From Linanthus parryae (lineage: Eukaryota > Streptophyta > Magnoliopsida > Ericales > Polemoniaceae), in NCBI GenBank assembly GCA_023055425.1, contig JALGPY010000007.1, positions 85,833,136 through 85,897,135 on the forward strand: a DNA stretch of 64,000 nt. Direction: 5' to 3'. Each line of letters begins with the position of its first letter. Within the stretch, counting starts at the first letter, position 1. A model generated the notes under the pieces. It did no database searches. It saw only the letters and a list, made by a program, of their open reading frames with translations, and was not told the DNA's origin. Position numbers and translations under genes: made by a program. Below are positions 61,201-64,000 of this stretch, piece after piece.

Positions 61201-64000
61201 GGTGATTGAACCCTAGTACTAAAGATTCGAGGTCTAGTCTGCAAGAGTACTTATGAGAAGATGACCTACCAATCCTCTGCGGTCATTCTCTTTCAGTTGT
61301 ATAATATTTTTATTACCTATAAAAAACCGCTATTTTTATTACCAATCAAAAAGCGCTATTGTCTCTGTTTGTCTTTCTCTGGCCCAGCAAAACAGTTTCT
61401 GGTTACCATACATGTTAAATATAAAAGATAAAAACAAATAGCTCAAATAATGTCATGCTATGTGATTTTAAAAGGAATACTCTATAAAAGCAGGGAAAGG
61501 AATTCTGGAACAAGAGAAATCATTACCACCAGTATCATCTAAAATAATACCGTGTTAAGTCAATTTCGCAGTGTAGTAACATAAGAGCTGGTCAGGACAA
61601 TTACCTGGATATGATTGTCATTTGACACGCTGACCAAAAAGCCTTGGTTTTGTAAGAACTACAGAAACACAAATAAAACATGTGACTCAGTTACACCAAA
61701 AGATTTCTTTTTCAGAAATACCAAATGACAAGTTGCTGACAAATAAATCACAAATGACAAGTACTGTAAATGCCATGCACATGCAATACCTAGTAACGGA
61801 TCAATAATTCCAAATTATGTACACTAATAAAACTTTTAGCCAATTCCTAAAGGTAAAAGACACTTAGATAAAGGTAAAAGACACTTAGACCCTCTCCATT
61901 TAGGCACAAAGTCATTGACACCTCCTATAGTATGGCAAAAGACACTAAACACCCTTACCCTAACCCTACACTGACAGAACTAGTCTCGTTACCGTTATAT
62001 CTCACCTGCTTCCCCCTCTCTCTCTCCTTCCTCCACCTTCGTCGTCTTCTTCTCTCAATACAGACTGACTGAGACGACCATGCCACCAACCGTAATCCCA
62101 ACCACCACAACTGTTGTTGACTTGAAAAAAATGGTCTGGCGAAATTGAACCCCAAATCAAAGACCTAGCAGTCTGCCATTAATACCAATGGCCCTGTTGA
62201 GAAGTCCCACAACGGACATTCAAGAAGAAGGAACATAATAAGTTTCCTGGGCTACTCCCCTCATAGCCAATTGGTTTTGAGGTGGAACCCCATGGATTCT
62301 TACAGGCCCCTAACCACCATAACCCGTAACCACTTTCTCTTCTCCGTCGCTACCAGTCAACAACTCAGAACACCACCTTTCAAAATAGTGACGAGTCCCC
62401 ACTTTCGTGTTTCAAGTTCTGTAGCCTTAAACTGCGGTAGTTGGGTGTGAATCTGGCCTTTTTCTCAAATAAAGCCTCTCAAGGTCTGGGTTTGCTTTTA
62501 TTCGGAATGGAGTTTGTTTGTTTCTGCTGAATCTAATTGACTTAGTAATATTTCGACCAGCTAAGTGTTTTGGTTGGTGAATTGGCCTGGGTTCGGTCTA
62601 TTCCCTCTCTGTCTTCTTCCTTCTCCTCTTAATACGCAGACTGTATCGATATGCCTGACAACCCAACCCCTCAGAACCTCCACCCAAATCACTGTCCCTC
62701 TCTCCGGCTCACCCTCTTCTCTTAAACAAATTTAAAGAGAACAAAGAGAATCCCTCTGTACGAGACAACTCTACGTCAAAAAAATTACCATTCCAGAGGT
62801 CATCCAAGCACCACCAAACCAGACTAGGATAGCTTGGCCTAGATCAATTACAGCAACACCAATATCCAGCCATTTCCCTGCTTCAAATTATTGAAAGAGA
62901 ATGAATCTGCTAGTAGAGGATTGAAGCTGTGGCTTTGATTGGGGAACAAACAAAGCGGTAAAGAAAATGGGCTGGTTGGGTGTGGTATGCTGCTAAGGTG
63001 ATGATGGTGGGTTAAATTTGGATATCGGTGATTGTGTACTTGTGTGGATGGTTCTCGGTGGTTTGGTAGATGTAAGGAATGGTGCCTGTGTTGGTGCTGT
63101 GAGGTGAACCCACAAGTAGAACTCGCCATTGAAAAACGGTTAAAAAGAGGAGTGCTCATTTGACTGTATAACACATGCTAATCTCATACTTGGCTGATGT
63201 GGGACAAGCCCGCACCTTCGGAATCATGACAATCCACCACCCTTCACTACCGTCCTTGACGGTGTTCTCTCTAGGTAGCTTTCACTATGGCAGTCTCTTT
63301 CCCCACGAATCCCTCTCCTAGGTAGTCCTTTTCAAGAATTCCAGCTGGGTAGCTGAAGCCACCCAATCCCACACTTTCCCTGCTGTGTCCGGTCCCATAC
63401 CCGGCGTAGTAGTCAGTAGATGGCTCTAATGCAATACGTGGTGAACCCTCGAGTAGGACTCGCCCTGAAAACCAGTTAACAAAGGGATGGTGCTCATTTG
63501 TCTATATACCGCATGCTAATCCCATACGTAATCGATGTGAGGAAAGCCCATACCTTTGGAGTCATGACATGCTGATTGTTACAGTGGTGTGGTCAGTGAT
63601 GGTTGAGAGAGATAGTAAGAGGGATGCCCACGATGACGCTTAATTTTAGTGGAGAGAGTGGAAATTTTGACATGAATCTGGTGAGCGAGATGAGGGATCA
63701 GACAAGGAGAGAGTGAGAGACAGAGAGATGGTGACGGTGGAGATCAGCGGTGGCGGCGATGTGGTGTGGGTGTGGGCTGTAAACACGGTGAGAAATAGGG
63801 AGCGAAGGGGTGGTTGTGTCTTTGTATCTATAGAGAGGGGGTTTAAGTGTATTTTACCCAATGACTAACTCTGAATAGAGATCTTCACCATGTAGACTGA
63901 CAAACAGATACCAGATGAAAACATTGATTATAGTGAGATAATTCACTAAACCCGCACATGAGAAGTGTAATACTGTTGCTGCTTTTTGAAATTACTCAGT
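46290..64000 (-). CDS. Tomosyn/Lgl-family WD40 protein with C-terminal R-SNARE motif (5' end outside window)
   Basis: Tomosyns bind syntaxin-type SNAREs and regulate vesicle fusion. Exons on the minus strand: 61658-61605, 59432-59341, 59230-59127, 55862-55787, 53581-53128, 52647-52303, 52198-52022, 51891-51793, 51714-51642, 50514-50387, 50257-49962, about 49842-49677, 49587-49463, 49305-49188, 48988-48933, 48841-48748, 48667-48478, 48404-48333, 48255-48152, 48056-47994 and 46397-46290 (TGA). Introns are GT-AG and the phases join through about 998 codons with no stop. N-terminal parts are WD40-like (VLIAYENGLLILWD, AVGYMDGDILFW, LAVGNECGLVRVYNFN). The C-terminal coil starts after LRTPEEIMATYRKTG; its RNKLIERQEKLE holds the likely zero-layer Arg, and the protein ends KWWHI with no membrane anchor. 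About 100 N-terminal residues are missing past 64000. The acceptor near 49842 is the weakest junction. Confidence 0.9.
46398..47993. other. Last tomosyn intron (1.6 kb)
   Basis: Separates the final SNARE-coil exon from the preceding one. AT-rich; open frames such as 47740-47982 have no family resemblance. No transposon ends were identified. Confidence 0.55.
50515..51641. other. Tomosyn intron with hairpin (1.1 kb)
   Basis: Contains the perfect inverted repeat listed separately. No exon was needed here, since the flanking exons join in phase. Confidence 0.6.
51075..51147. repeat. Perfect 22-bp inverted repeat, 29-bp loop
   Basis: The left arm 51075-51096 starts CAAGATGATCTAAG and ends TATACTCT. 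The right arm 51126-51147 is its exact reverse complement. It would fold into a hairpin in the pre-mRNA of the tomosyn gene. It may be a foldback element or a chance relic of a transposon. Confidence 0.9.
53582..55786. other. Tomosyn intron (2.2 kb)
   Basis: No gene seen. A 20-bp unit TGACAATTCCTCTAAAAAAA is tandemly doubled at about 55180-55220. A patch at 55295-55540 holds opposed GTGCGGCAGGG and CCCTGCCGCAC words and may be a small foldback insertion. Confidence 0.45.
55863..59126. other. Tomosyn intron (3.3 kb)
   Basis: AT-rich, no exon missing by phase. The stretch 58300-58620 differs in base content: ACCCG/GGCCC-rich sequence, then CCATTTATAGAG followed by CT-rich text, which resembles the promoter and leader of an LTR or TRIM. 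Ends and target duplication were not found, so it is not called as an element. Confidence 0.45.
59433..61604. other. Tomosyn intron (2.2 kb)
   Basis: AT-rich, nothing recognisable. Short open frames (59377-59592, 60404-60646, 60633-60905) show no family features. The flanking exons join at a codon boundary. Confidence 0.5.
61851..63859. mobile_element. Putative 2.0-kb TIR element (possibly MULE-type) upstream of first visible tomosyn exon
   Basis: Left end AGGTAAAAGACACTTAGA (repeated again at 61872-61890) and right end, in reverse, GGGTAAAATACACTTAAACC with CCCTCTC following in both. The flanks AATTCCTAA (61842-61850) and AATGACTAA (63860-63868) agree at seven of nine bases, which would suit a Mutator-like element. 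It also carries an internal direct duplication of about 130 bp (63103-63235 and 63441-63573). No transposase was seen. Inverted ends are clear; the superfamily is inference. Confidence 0.55.

Noticed and set aside
62848..63174. 108-codon His/Pro-rich minus-strand frame as the first tomosyn exon
   Set aside because: It does not resemble the tomosyn N-terminus and lies inside an element with inverted ends.

Overview
The window is nuclear DNA from a flowering plant, most likely a eudicot. It carries two split, plant-type genes with GT-AG introns, plant retrotransposon families (Angela/BARE-like Ty1-copia, Athila-like Ty3-gypsy, a chromovirus-like LTR), many short non-autonomous hAT-type elements with 8-bp target duplications, one tRNA-derived SINE and an Emigrant/pogo-like element. 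I see no bacterial, plastid or mitochondrial features and no operon, CRISPR array or phage gene. All boundaries, exon phases and target-site duplications (TSDs) were read by eye.

Left block (1-12921) is a nest of retroelements. A degenerate Angela-like LTR on the minus strand (pieces 2118-2558, 3676-4265, 12679-12921) was the landing site for three later insertions. These are another minus-strand Angela-like element running off the left edge (1-2117), a solo LTR with TSD GTGAC (2559-3675), and a full-length plus-strand Angela-like element with TSD ATTAC (4266-12678) whose gag-pol is broken by stops and frameshifts.

The first host gene is SELT (13473-22052, plus strand), a selenoprotein-T-like thioredoxin-fold membrane protein with a CxxC centre. 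It has four small exons spread over 8.6 kb; its introns are swollen by hAT-type elements, poly-C tracts and a TA microsatellite. Downstream lie decayed LINE RNase H pieces, two more hAT-type elements and a SINE.

The middle block (24838-44741) is a layered insertion. A decayed hAT-type element was split by a 19.1-kb chained Athila-like element with the order LTR-internal-LTR-internal-LTR and a single TSD (TAATT) at its outer ends only. Each internal unit codes for gag and protease but has no reverse transcriptase or integrase. The left unit was later hit by a 3.57-kb solo LTR (32100-35671, TSD TTTAT); the right unit lost 1.13 kb and gained three stops.

The right block (46290-64000) is the 3' part of a second host gene on the minus strand, a plant tomosyn/Lgl-family WD40 protein with a C-terminal R-SNARE coil. 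21 exons (about 998 codons) join without a frame break; the N-terminal exons lie beyond the right edge. An Emigrant-like element (44959-45658) sits just past its 3' end, a perfect 22-bp inverted repeat lies in one intron, and a 2.0-kb element with inverted ends lies in the intron at the right edge. SELT and the tomosyn gene converge, with about 24 kb of transposon-rich DNA between them. I found no convincing new biological system; the most unusual object is the chained gag-protease-only retroelement.
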